Source: Aurelia coerulea
Lineage: Eukaryota; Cnidaria; Scyphozoa; Semaeostomeae; Ulmaridae
NCBI GenBank assembly: GCA_039566865.1
Contig: CM076956.1
Span: 6,211,511-6,275,510 of the forward strand
Direction of reading: 5' to 3'
DNA length: 64,000 bases
Numbering within the stretch: the stretch's first letter is position 1; every line of letters starts with the position of its first letter. This document shows, one piece after another, positions 46,001 through 56,400 of this stretch. Both the position numbers and the translations under genes were made by a program. Below the pieces are notes generated by a model. That model saw only the letters and a list, made by a program, of their open reading frames with translations, had not been told where the DNA came from and made no database searches.

Positions 46001-46804
46001 TGAAAAGTTTCCTTTCGAACCATGTTGCTTCGAATACATTTGCACCTTTGACCCGGATATTAAAAGTACCACTGAAGGGTAAACAGTTTAGATCAATGAT
46101 ACGAGTATGATACAAGATCTGTTCAATATATTCATAATTTTTCTGCCGTCAATGCAGTTTTACTAAAAGCACATCAATGAAATTTTCCCCCATCGTTCAC
46201 ACATCACTATTTTGTCTGTAAAACATCTAACAACGATCTAAAAGATCAGACTACAAATTTTGATGGAGGAAGGTGGGTTTAGGTCGCAATCAAACTGCAA
46301 CAGACCGGTGTACTGTATTAGTAGCTTTGTTTTTTAGTTTTCTAGCGTTTGCGGTATTTTGCGATTTTTTGGTGCGGTATTGCGGTATTTAGTGTCTTTT
46401 TCGTGCGGTATAGCGGTATTGGGACCCCCCCCGAAGTACCCCTCAATACTCTATGCTGGTCTCCTTCGATTGAAGTCATCTTGAAGGAATGAAAAAGGGG
46501 ACTTGTTTCCAACAGCTTACATCTATGGATAGCCGGATGATCTTCTGATCTCAATTTTTTACCAAGAGCAATAAATATTTTGAATTGCCTGGAGTTGTGT
46601 GTCCCACTACGAATATCCTGTCAGATGATGTCACACGTCTCGTGAACAATTAACGAGGAGCTGTTCGGAACAAGTCGTCCTCCCTTTTCATTCAAAATGA
46701 CTTGCACAAAAAATTCCACAGTTTACGGGCTCTTGTACTTGTGCAACCAACGGCTTTCTGCCATTTCCATGTGAAAGGCAAGGCACATTGGCAAACTGGT
46801 GCGT

Positions 46805-47016
46805 CTAAGGCAAAAATTCTTCTTCCTTTTTCTTGGTGGCCAATGACTCTGCAAAATCCCAGATTTCCATCTCAAAAGCTTTCTTTGTCCGATTGCAAGC
46901 ACAAAATAGTAAGGCAAATATGATGACAATAACATTGAAACCAAAGATCCCCATCAATGTAAGAGAAACTAGGCCTTCAGTCGTAAACCACCAATTTATT
47001 TCCGGTCCTGGCTCAT
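46805..47016 (-). CDS. last exon of a single-pass membrane protein
   Basis: An acceptor (CATTCTAG/ATGAGCC) opens a frame of 69 codons ending in TAG at 46805-46807. It encodes a short outer stretch (EPGPEINWWFTTEG), one clear membrane helix (VSLTLMGIFGFNVIVIIFAL and on to LFCACN), and a charged inner tail (RTKKAFEMEIWDFAESLATK ... EEEFLP). The pattern is that of a type I receptor-like tail. The upstream exons must lie to the right; candidates are given at 49.3-52.6 kb. I do not recognise the protein. Confidence 0.55.
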
Positions 47017-47459
47017 CTAGAATGGAGAAAATATGGTTGATTACATTGGTTACATCGCGAAGAAAGCTCAGCTATCCGATTGAAACGGGATGTTTTGTGT
47101 TATCAGGTGTGCCAAAAAACTATCTACTTTTTGACAGGGCACAGCAAATCGTACAAAGGACTTATTTCGAAGATTTATGCCTGAAAGGTAAAAGATAATC
47201 CGTAAAGAGATGAAAGGAAAACCCACGCACTCTTTGTCTCCTAAACTCTTGCACGTGTCAATTTCACCCATTTCAATTGTTTATTTACTCGTGCCCAACC
47301 CCTTGATCATGAATATATCTTTTAACCCTGCCGATCAGCTGTAATCTTTACCTAAAATTCAGAAGAAAATTCCTCTTACTTTTTGTATCTTTTTCGTCTT
47401 CTGTTTCTTGAGCTTTTCGTTCTCGAAAATACGGTGCTTCATCATAAATTAATCATAAA

Positions 47460-47730
47460 TCATAAATTACGAAGAATCTTTTACGCAAGCATTTCATTTG
47501 TTGCGTTTCGAATAGTTCATTCTTTGTGCAAGCATTTGATTTTACTACGGAAAGCATTTACCTTTTTGCAGAAGCAGTTCATTTTTTACGAAAGCATGTC
47601 ATTTTTGTGCAAGCAAATCATCTTTTGCACAAGGATATTTCATATCTGTGCCAACATTTCACTTTTTGTGCAAGCAATTCATTTTTGCACAAGCAGTCCA
47701 TTTTTTGCACAGTCAAAGAGATATGCAAAC
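47460..47730 (+). repeat. degenerate 20-25 bp minisatellite
   Basis: Units of the form CATTTTTTGTGCAAGCA recur about ten times with variation. The frames over it (FVQAIHFCTSSPFF and the like) are repeat-derived. Confidence 0.7.
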
Positions 47731-48408
47731 GAAACTTTTGCACAGACAAAGAGTTGGCCCTTATGATGAACCATATGAAAAAACTGAAAACGATCAAAAA
47801 ACCTAGATTATATTTTCTAAAGACTCGACATGAATGGACAAAGAGAAAACTTTTTCGTGGTGATTTGGGACTTAGAAGTCAGATCGTTATAATTAGCTGC
47901 ACGAGCGTTGAAAATAAATTTTGGACAATTCGCTCGACAAAAACACTGGTAAAGTGACAAAGCATCCAGTTTTTAGAAGATCGTACCAGATAAATGATTA
48001 ACCTAATTGATCAACCTAATATTTGTACATTTCAAATCCTTCGCTTCATCGAGGCTGCAACTTAATTTGTCATAATTGTCTCATAATTTGTGATTAATTG
48101 TTTTTCTCAAAATCAGTCGTTAATCAAATATTATATTCTCTAATTTACCAGAATCAATCCACAACAAATGACTCAGTTTCACATAGATTTTTAAAGGAAA
48201 ACTTTCGTTTTGGGCAACATGGTTAGAGATTTTGAAAGCAGATTCAAATTTTTGCAGTATGAATTTGCAGTATTCCACCAATTACCACTAAGTCTCTTAA
48301 AGTTACTACTGATGAAGGGTTAAGGCCGAGAAGTTTAGTCTTCTAAGCTCTAGGCTAAAAACTGCAATTCAAGATATCTTATTAACGTTTCTATTCGTTT
48401 GGAAGTTC
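47731..48408. other. no supported gene
   Basis: Nothing recognisable. Confidence 0.35.
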
Positions 48409-48521
48409 TGTCTCACATTAGATGTCAGGTATGAGGTATGTTTTAAAAAATACAAAAGAGTTTTGCTTGCGATATTTGTTTTGAGTTATTACAGCCCCAA
48501 CCTGACATCTAATGTTAGACA
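48409..48521. repeat. 113-bp inverted-repeat element, TGACATCTAAT family
   Basis: TGTCTCACATTAGATGTCAG at the left faces CTGACATCTAATGTTAGACA at the right. It shares its ends with 16797-16984. Confidence 0.6.
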
Positions 48522-48613
48522 TTCTCCAGTACAGTATTTATAGTTCTTCTTCTTTTTTTGTTGTTTTAGTTTTTGTTTTTAAATTGTGTGTAGCTTTTAT
48601 GTAAAATTGTATA

Positions 48614-49057
48614 CCGGGTGTCCCAAAAAAAACGCAACAGATTTGAAAAATTCTACTGCAAACTGTTTCATAGTCATTATCCAAAAATTACTTTTATTCA
48701 AATATGCAATAATTAGATTAAATTTTGATATATTTTTCAGTATTTTTGGTGACTTGGTTGTGTGCATACAATGAAGTTGTGTGCTTGTTCATAATCATGT
48801 GACGTTTCAGATATTGCCTTTCTTTTAATTTTGCAGTATACTTTGCACTAATGCTGGTAGCTCTGGCTTTGCCCTGACAGCAAATTTGAAGTTTGATGAT
48901 TTTTAACTCTTCTCTCAAGTCAGCAAAAATTCAGAAAATATATCAAAATTTAATCTAATCATTGCAGATTTAGATAAAAATAATCATTTGAGTATCAATT
49001 TGAAACAGCTTGCACCAGAATTCTTTGAATCTGTTGCGTTCTTTTTGGGACACCCGG
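48614..49057. mobile_element. 444-bp mariner-type hairpin element
   Basis: TA flanks both sides (48612-48613, 49058-49059). Both ends read inward CCGGGTGTCCCAAAAA, then AACGCAACAGATT. The mirror image continues for over 100 bp (AAATTTTGATATATTTT facing AAAATATATCAAAATTT). No transposase is encoded. TA targets and CCGGGTGTCCC ends fit Tc1/mariner-type elements. Confidence 0.85.
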
Positions 49058-49255
49058 TATCGTTTCACTCTTATTTTTCATTTAATGCCATGGGGTAGTC
49101 ATAGTCTGCTGCTCCTCGTGGTATGGTTCTTGTATTATTGTTAAGTAGTTTGTAGGTAGAGCAATCCGTAACATGCAATGTAAATTTTTGAACGCATATA
49201 AAAAGAAATAAAAAATATTTGCAGTATGAAAAGTAACGGGTGAGACACCAAAATA

Positions 49256-49434
49256 TACCCACCGTTTGAAAAATGGTACTATGAAACCAATAAAATCGAT
49301 TTGAAATATTAAAACTCCGTTGTCTGGTTGAGGTTTCGATTTAATTTCAAGAATTAATCTATAACTTAGAATTTTCAATCTTAATCTCAAATGAAGAATT
49401 CTCGAACACGAGTCTCCATTGGCGTTGGATAAAA
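49256..49434 (-). CDS. candidate exon on the minus strand
   Basis: Between an AG (TTTGTAG) and a GTGGGT donor the minus strand is open and encodes NANGDSCSRILHLRLRLKIL and, further on, PQPDNGVLIFQIDFIGFIVP. The composition alternates hydrophobic and polar residues like beta strands. It could belong to the gene that ends at 46805. Phase with neighbours was not settled. Confidence 0.25.
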
Positions 49435-49973
49435 CTACAAATGACAAATGAATGACACAACTTTATCCATTTTTGCAACCGTTAAAATGGTAGAATAATG
49501 TCTTTTAAGGCTCAATAATTACTTTCAAATTGTAGGGAAATCGTTGAAACGTAATTATGTTCTTTCATCAATGCTGCGCATGAAAAATTCAAAATCTTCA
49601 TGATGGTGAACAGCCCGTTTTTGGCTATTTTGGGGCAAACTGGCAATAGGACAGTTGGCAAAATCCTGATTTCTGAAGGAAATAATGCACTTACAATCAT
49701 AAGAAAAATATCAAAACTTAAATTGAAACCTCAGTAAGATGATGAAATCAAAATATTGTGAATTGGTTGCATAGAATTTCCTGATGTTCCAAACAGTGAG
49801 TAGGCTACAATTTTCTTGCTCAACTGGAAGTGAAGTATCTTTTTGACTCAGGCGGTACAAAGCTTTGATAAAAGTACGCTAGTATAAACATAATTTAATA
49901 AAATTACCAGCGACGAAATATTTTGTAATTCAGTATCCAAAATTCAAACAATAATTGTTGCCACCTGCAAAAA

Positions 49974-50156
49974 CTATGATCTGAGACCAGTGAGAATCGG
50001 ATCTAATAAAATATCTATTGGAAAATGTCCACAATGAACAGGTGACATAAATGATAGTTTAGTTGGATTTATTACTGAGAAATCAAAACGTGCAGCCTGG
50101 CTAGTATAGTTTAGATTTTCAAGCACAAACTTTAGCTTGATCGCTTTAAAATCCAT
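49974..50156 (-). CDS. candidate exon on the minus strand
   Basis: The frame gives IKLKFVLENLNYTSQAARFD then FSVINPTKLSFMSPVHCG, with an NYTS glycosylation site and a strand-like pattern expected of an extracellular domain. A GTAATA after FDFS could be the donor. It would fit the gene ending at 46805. The evidence is composition only. Confidence 0.25.
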   Translation of the reverse strand: MDFKAIKLKFVLENLNYTSQAARFDFSVINPTKLSFMSPVHCGHFPIDILLDPILTGLRS

Positions 50157-50522
50157 TAGTCAAATAATAGGCTTACTTTAGTATGACTTTTTCTCGTGAA
50201 AACATAAATGCTTCAATTTTGACAGTAATCAAAAATATCTAGATTGCCAATGGTAGATTTCCAGTAAAGTACAAAAAGTTCGCTTTGTTTGTGTGGTTGC
50301 TACGGAGGAGCTGTGACTTCGATTTTCCTGTTTTTATACATTTGCATAAGTGAGGCTTTGACTTACAGTTTGAGACCTTGTTTGAGTCAATCTAAGAAGT
50401 GGTTGCTGATTTATGGCAGAGGAAAGGCAAACTGAGTGGTTGAATCCAAAATCAGCATCTATTTTGTTCTCCAGCAATATCAAAATCAAGTAAACATTAA
50501 ACGTAATAATTCTGCTGCTGTA

Positions 50523-51111
50523 CCGGGTGTCCCAAAATGATGTATTATCATTCGATTGCTTATATGTCCATAATGAATGAACCGATTTTCAAAAACTTTA
50601 TTTTGCCCGATTGCCGAAAGGCTAAATTGTATTCGACGATGTTGGTTTTGGTTTTACGCGGATGTTTTCATGTCGAAAAGAAGATCGATAAACCCTCTCA
50701 AATTCAAGCCTTTCATGGAATGAAAAAGAAACGGCCTACTTTTCCAGCCAACATTTTAGATGTGATACAAAAGGCTCATATGTCGTTCAGAGAATACGAA
50801 TTCAGTTAATACTGATTTCAGATGGGTGGATGATTCAGAGAATACGAATGCGAGTTCAGCCTTTTGTAACACATCTAAAATGTTGACTGGAAAAATAGGC
50901 CGTTTCTTTCGCATGCCATCTAAGGCTTGAATTTGAGCAGGTTTATCAATCTTCTTTTCGACATGAAAACATCGTCGCAAAACCACAACAAACATCTTAA
51001 AATGCAATTTAGCCTTTAGGCAATCAAATAAAACAAAGTTTTTGAAAATAATTTCATTGGTTATGGACATGTCAGCAATCAAACGATAATATATCATTTT
51101 GGGACACCCGG
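50523..51111. mobile_element. 589-bp mariner-type palindrome
   Basis: TA flanks both sides (50521-50522, 51112-51113). Ends read inward CCGGGTGTCCCAAAATGAT. The two arms of about 280 bp mirror each other throughout, for example TTTTCATGTCGAAAAGAAGA and TCTTCTTTTCGACATGAAAA. Each arm stays open in the same frame for 80 or more codons and yields similar peptides (FHVEKKIDKP in both). It shares only its first 15 bp with the element at 48614-49057. Confidence 0.88.
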
Positions 51112-51367
51112 TATTTGAAATTTTCCTTTGTTTGAAAAAGAGCATATATAGTGTATTCTGTTTGCAACACAATGTTATGGTTCATTTTGATATCTTTGAA
51201 AAGCACAAGAACTACCATTCTTGAAGCAACAGCATATTTTGTCTTTGTTGTGCTACAAAACTTCAACGATGTTTTAGATTAATTCAAACAGCATCGCAAA
51301 TTATGAGTTGAAATCCATCCTATGGAACTGTATAAAAATGGGACAGTTGAAACTATAGCTCCTCCAC
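51112..51367. other. short spacer between two elements
   Basis: Nothing recognisable except the 9-bp duplication CTCCTCCAC at its right end. Confidence 0.4.
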
Positions 51368-51890
51368 AGCATAGGTTCCAAATCCTTAACTTGGCGTAAA
51401 AAGGTGGGTGTAAAACTCAATGACCTATTTCTTCTGATTGAATGGCTTGAAAGGAACTTTAGATACTTATCTATAATTCTACCGTTGGACTTTCCAGAAA
51501 TTTTGAATATTTTTCAAAATTACAGCGTCTTCTAAATTTCAGCTCATTTGAGGGTGTGGCGTCATCAAATTTCTAAATCATAAACTAGATGATTGACAGA
51601 CTTTTGCTTGATACCATATTGTAGGCATTCATAAGCTATGGTGTTCTTCGAAATTACTTCATGTTGCGTCAAACGGTTTAGAAATTACGATGGTTTTAAG
51701 TTTTTTTTAATTTTTCTTGAATTCCTGAAAAAGAGGGAAAACACTCCAACCCTGAAAATATTAAAGATTTCAGAAAAGTCCAACGGTAGAAGTATAGAGA
51801 AATAGCAAAAGTTTCTTTGAAATCATTCAGTACAAAGAAATAAGTCACTCAATGTTACACCAGCCTTTTTAAAGATTTGGAACCTATGCT
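51368..51890. mobile_element. 523-bp long-inverted-repeat element with 9-bp target duplication
   Basis: CTCCTCCAC abuts both ends (51359-51367 and 51891-51899). Both arms read inward AGCATAGGTTCCAAATC and match loosely for about 170 bp, through TTCTACCGTTGGACTTT. Long arms and a 9-bp duplication fit a Mutator-type non-autonomous element. Confidence 0.8.
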
Positions 51891-52435
51891 CTCCTCCACA
51901 TTGAAACTTCCTGACAAACGGTTTGATCTGATTAACTTGGATTAACAAATACACTCATATACGCACAAACAAAACTATCTGTCATGCGCAATGCAAAAAT
52001 ATGGAAAAAATGACCAACCGACAAGTGGGACGCGAAACATGCGTACATAACATAAGCGATGAAAATTTGGCTACAAACATGAAAACTCATCCGCACCACC
52101 CAGCAAGTTTAAAGGCGATGTGTCCACGTAAGTGCAGCCGCGTATACATACTATCAAAATATGCTGACATGATGCTGACGAAGAGCCTCGAAGAGCGCAA
52201 TATGATTGGCAGAATTTAATTGATCACATGCAACTAAAATTCCAGCTCCGAAAGCGCAACCGCCAGTAAGTCATCAGTTTGCTTACATTACTACTTGGCA
52301 CCTGGTGAGCTCCTTTACCAAAGTGATCACATGAAATATCACGTGAAATTGGCATGCCCCCGTAAAGCAGCTGTACTTAATGGACACATTACCTTCAGCA
52401 AAAAGAGCCAACCGCGGACAAAACTTGAAACCCAC

Positions 52436-52569
52436 CTCGTTTATATGTAAGCCTCATCGATATTCCGACCAATGTTGCGTTCACGTTTGCAATTCCAGTG
52501 AAGAATGATTCTGGAAATTGCTTTGACCAAAACTCATACGAAGCTGTTGCGTCCATTGCCAATGTATTG
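52436..52569 (-). CDS. candidate internal exon on the minus strand
   Basis: An acceptor (CTCTTAG/CAATAC) and a donor (CGAG/GTGGGT) bound 134 bp that encode 44 residues in one frame, including ATASYEFWSKQFPESF and ANVNATLVGISMRLTYK with an N-glycosylation site. Phases are 1 and 1. It may be part of the membrane protein gene ending at 46805. I do not recognise it. Confidence 0.4.
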
Positions 52570-53597
52570 CTAAGAGAAGGAATATTAAAACTGTCAGTAG
52601 GTAACTACTAGGAAATGGGGTGGACATGTCAATAGAGAGATCAAGCACATCTTTGAGAATAATTGTCGAATTATCTTGCAACCCATTTGAAAAAACTCAA
52701 ATTTGGCAGCGTGATCTTATTTTGCAGAATTCAGCTGAACGTTTTGAGCAAACTATTTTTCTCTGAAATGAGTAACCTTAAAGGACCGCATAATCATATT
52801 TTGAGAAACCTAAGAGCAGCGTTTTATATTTGAAAAGTTTTCTCCAGGTTAAGGGTATCATTTTCGGGAGTTTCACTCTCCCTAGGACACAGGGTGCTTT
52901 TCAGATTAAAGAACTATTTATGCTTACATTCTCTATAACTTGCAAAATTAAAACAAAAAATATAAACATAATTGTTTTTTCTTTTTTATTATCATTTTAG
53001 AAACTGATGCGAAGCTTCTTTTTAGAAGGCATTCAGCATACTGGTAGATGTAAAAGAAGTAGAAGATTGTTCAGCGGCACACCCCGTATGTTCGCAGATG
53101 AAGTATGCCCCCAAGTGGAAGGGGAAGCTGACAACAATGATATAAGATATTTACCCGTTCCTATTCAATGCGATCCCTGTCATATTTGCCATTCCTTCGT
53201 GAACAATCGAGGAGTCCTGCGAAAGAAGGAATTTTATTACAGAAAAATAAAATGTTGTGGATTTTTCAAAGCTAAATCTTTTTATCTCGTGTCTCAAAAT
53301 TTATGAATCTTTAAAGCAAGTTCACTACTTTTGGCGTTTTAATTAAAAGTTAATAAAAAAGAAAAAAAGAAACAGCTGTTAATTTTTTTCAAAATCTTCT
53401 TCTGTTTGCGTGGAAGGCACAAAGACTACCTACACACATGGTCTGTCATCGATTTCTTTGGAACAGCTGAGCAAGTTGAATTGAAACAGTCCTCTTGAAA
53501 AAGAGAAATATCACGTTTCGACCGCCTGTGTATACATTTGTAAAGAACATCAGAGAGATACGCTACGAAAACAAGATAACTTTTTTAAAACTAGAAA
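52570..53597. other. mostly non-coding; one weak plus-strand frame
   Basis: At 53007-53306 a plus-strand frame of 99 codons includes DEVCPQVEGEADNNDIRYLP and CDPCHICHSF. An AG stands before it (53001). The Cys-rich part looks protein-like but no domain is recognisable. It could be an orphan exon or chance. Confidence 0.3.
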
Positions 53598-54641
53598 CAG
53601 GCCCGTAGCACCTATTGGGGCCGGTCGGGCCCGGGCCCCCCCAATAATTTCCAGAAGTTGAATTTTTTATTCTTCATAATACCATAGAAATCTGATCATT
53701 GGCACTGAAGTGAGTCAAGACCTATCTAAGTTCAACAACAGCAAACTACCGCCTCAACCACCTGATGGTGAAATATGTGCACAACGACACAGAGTTGATA
53801 AATTCAGCCTTGTCAGCATCGTAAACAAATTTGTCATAGATTCCAATTCAAGGAAATTTAACTTTGGAAAGCTCAAACCTTTTGACATCAGAAGCACTTC
53901 GTCAAGAGAGACGAAAAGTACCCAGGCTTCAAGAATCAATAATCATATCTAAACTAAAGAGCAGTGGTGTGGTCCTCGAGATCCTCGAAAACCGAAGAGA
54001 AAAAAGCTGGGTATAGCTGGGAAAGAATTTTCCAAGAAATGTCAAATCTTCCATTTTAGCATTGGCAAATATGGAATCAGGGGATGCATTCTAAGCCAAA
54101 GTAAAGGATGTTTCTTCAAAAATTTTCCTCATGCTTCAACTCATAAGAGAACTGTCACAACGCTATCAAAGATTCCTTGTCGCTAATGGCAAGCATGATA
54201 TTGGGAGATGCATTCTAAGCCAAAGTAAAGGGCGTGGCCCCAAAAATTTTCCTGGGGGCTTCCCCCAAACCCCCTCATTTTAATTCCGCCCATTTAATTT
54301 ACTCTTACTCGAAGGACGCCATGAAAATTGTGTGATGACTTTTGTAAATCAAACATCAAGTAAATCTTACGCAATGCTCTCGACAAAGTATTCTTATCCT
54401 ATCGTAGTTTGATTTTAGCTAACCTGTTTGAAATATATTTGGATTCGTAGATTTCCTATTTTTCTTCAGGACCTCTGATCATAAATGCCCTTTCAGCAAT
54501 GCACAGAAGGGTGTTGCCAAAAGAAAAGAGGGCATTGACCGAGCAACACTTCCGGGGACTTCGCCCCCGGACCCCCGGAAGCTTTACCCCTTCGGTGTGA
54601 ATTAGTGCCCCTCCAATCTGAAAAACGCTCCTACGGGCCTG
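53598..54641. mobile_element. composite element with CAGGCCCGTAG ends
   Basis: CAGGCCCGTAG starts the left end and, inverted, the right end (CTACGGGCCTG). AGAAA flanks both sides (53593-53597, 54642-54646). The ends match the 156-bp element at 55850-56005. The interior holds GC-rich stretches and, at 53961-54300, a copy of the 43.4-kb family in reverse. No transposase is seen. Confidence 0.65.
53961..54300 (-). repeat. reverse copy of the 43422-43839 family
   Basis: In inverted order it has the CCGAAGAGAAAA, GCTGGGTATAGCTGGG, GTCAAATCTTCCATTTTA, GATGCATTCTAAGCCAAAG (twice) and CCCAAAAATTTTCCTGGGG modules of the 43.4-kb copy. It starts CAGTGGTGTGGTC. Confidence 0.75.
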
Positions 54642-54668
54642 AGAAACAACATAAGTCAGGGAGTGCGG

Positions 54669-54731
54669 CAGCCTGCGTGCAGACTCAACTATCCCAAAGT
54701 GTGTGGGATAGTTGAGTCTGCACGTAGGCTA
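54669..54731. mobile_element. 63-bp hairpin element with 9-bp target duplication
   Basis: AGCCTGCGTGCAGACTCAAC then TATCCCA faces TGGGATA and GTTGAGTCTGCACGTAGGCT around a 7-bp loop. GGAGTGCGG abuts both sides (54660-54668, 54732-54740). A relative lies inside the hairpin at 60620-60664. Confidence 0.85.
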
Positions 54732-54877
54732 GGAGTGCGGTGAATTGGCCATTAAAAAAAATTGAATCAACATGGAACTGAAGTTAATAACATGCCTTTT
54801 GTCGATCTGTTGGCATTACAAAATCAGAAGATCGATACCTGTTTTGCTACCGCTCGTTCTTGCAGTCAGTTCTGTTC

Positions 54878-55260
54878 ACGGGGGGAGGGGGGTCTTCTAT
54901 AGTAAAGGTACCTGGGGATGTGCCGCGTTGAAGGGTATACTTTTCGGACTTCTCGTCTAGCCAAGGGTATACTTTTTTTTGCAATTTCGGCCAAGCAACG
55001 GTCTAGCCAAGGGTATCATTTTTGACAATATTGGTCCAGAGAATGGTCAAAATTGGTCTAGCCCAGGGTGCCATTTTCGTAAAAATTGGTCCAGGGAATG
55101 GTCAAATTGGTCAAGCAAAGGGTAACATTTCGTAAAAATTAGTTTAGCCAACGGTGCCATTTTGAATATGCTCGCGGCAGACCCCTTCCCAAAATTTAGC
55201 CAAGAGCCCCTTCCCCCATGGTTCTGTTGACATCAAAAGATCGATGCCCACCTTCCCCCC
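54878..55260 (+). repeat. array of AAGGGTATAC / GGTCTAGCC pieces
   Basis: GGGGGGAGGGGGGTC is followed by repeated phrases AGGGTATACTTTT, GGTCTAGCCAAGGGT and GCCATTTTCGTAAAAATTGG (about five in decayed form). Wording and order recall the G-tract families at 42968 and 59665. Confidence 0.5.
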
Positions 55261-55285
55261 GCCTCAAACATCATTCAGCTAATGT

Positions 55286-55367
55286 CTAGTTACCCTGGGT
55301 ACCAGGCTCTCTAACATAAAAACAGAGCTTTCATGTTAGAGAGTCTGGTACCCAGGGTAATGGCTAG
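55286..55367. repeat. 82-bp hairpin
   Basis: CTAGTTACCCTGGGTACCAG and GCTCTCTAACAT face ATGTTAGAGAGTCTGGTACC and CAGGGTAATGGCTAG. The loop is about 15 bp. The GGTACCAG core also occurs near 40065 and 40363. Confidence 0.75.
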
Positions 55368-55849
55368 TACTCGTATCTCGTAAATCTCCTTTTATCGGCA
55401 TCCAAACTTGTATACCCAAACATCTGGAGAGTAGATTTCTTCCAAATGATTAAGGAAAATCCAAGCAGTTTCTTGTCCTGGTTGCGCTTTATGAAAGTAG
55501 GTAAAATTTAGAAAAATCTTCACGGGTTTCTTTTGCCTCCTTCGTTTTTTAGCCGTCTGATTGGTCCGTGAAAATGAGGCTCTCAAGGTTCTTGGCCATG
55601 GGCCACGAGCAAAAATCGGCGGAAACATTTGATTCCCATGCTCATCGTTACAGCCTCAAATCACCTTGTCTTGTTGGAAACCTGAATCATTTATGTTACA
55701 AAATTCACTCCTTTGCAAGGAAAAATCATTAACAAATTCGTCAATTCAGTTTCCGTACTTGCGAATACCCAGCGAGTTTCCTCACGAATACATCGCGTAT
55801 GTTTTATAAGAAACGGCGAAGAAGCTACCGGTAGGATTACAGCAATTAC
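55368..55849. other. no supported gene
   Basis: A minus-strand frame of 78 codons (55392-55628) and a plus-strand one of 63 codons show no recognisable features. Confidence 0.35.
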
Positions 55850-56005
55850 CAGGGCCGTAGGAAGGAGCTTCGGATTGGGGGGGCAATTGTTCTCAAAACA
55901 ATAGAGAACAATACATCTAATTAATTTATGTGACGTAGCACCATTGTTTTAGAAAATTATTGGGGGGGCTTGAGGCCCCCTGCCTCCCCGCTTCCTACGG
56001 GCCTG
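55850..56005. mobile_element. 156-bp hAT-type miniature element
   Basis: GCAATTAC abuts both ends (55842-55849, 56006-56013). The left end reads CAGGGCCGTAGGAAG and the inverted right end CAGGCCCGTAGGAAG. ATTGGGGGGG occurs near both ends. An 8-bp duplication and a CAG start are typical of hAT elements. Confidence 0.9.
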
Positions 56006-56221
56006 GCAATTACAGAACATTACCTGAAATTCGTTTCAAGCTATTTATCGAAAGGAAATGTGAAGTGATCATTTACATATTTTATTCTAAAGATTTGAAT
56101 GTTCTTTGTATTTTTTTCCCCAGTACCCGAAGGTTTCTTTAGGACGCTGAGAAGGTAAGCTTATCGAAACAGTGTCCTATGGTCCTTCCTCTCGATGTGA
56201 CCACATCTCTTGATTCTCACA

Positions 56222-56400
56222 GCAAAAAATGACAAAATTTCCCAACTTTTTTTCATGGGGAATTTTTGGGGAAATGGACACTTTCCCCATAATTTCCCAA
56301 GAAGGAAATGGAAATGTCCGTTTCCCTTCAATTTCCCAGATAAACTCGTCCGTTTCCCCTAAATTTCCAAGCAGAAACTAAAGGGAAATTTTGATATCTT
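56222..56400 (+). repeat. stretch of TTTCCC/GGGAAA repeats
   Basis: AATTTCCC-like units recur about ten times in both orientations with spacings of 10-25 bp. No element ends are clear. The rest of 56006-56944 shows nothing. Confidence 0.5.

Larger units (their letters stand above)
44096..46446. mobile_element. 2.35-kb inverted-repeat element with TA target, carrying a LINE remnant
   Basis: TA followed by CTGAGGGGTACTTCGGGG at the left matches the reverse complement TA-TTGAGGGGTACTTCGGGG at the right. Next to each end GCGGTATTGCGGTAT pieces recur many times on opposite strands, as subterminal repeats. The middle (44617-45780) is a reverse transcriptase remnant. The simplest reading is a non-autonomous TA-targeting element into which a LINE inserted. 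Confidence 0.7.

Noticed and set aside
47383..47957. Frames of 127 and 143 codons with Phe/Cys/His-rich peptide
   Set aside because: They translate a 20-25 bp minisatellite and have no conserved features.
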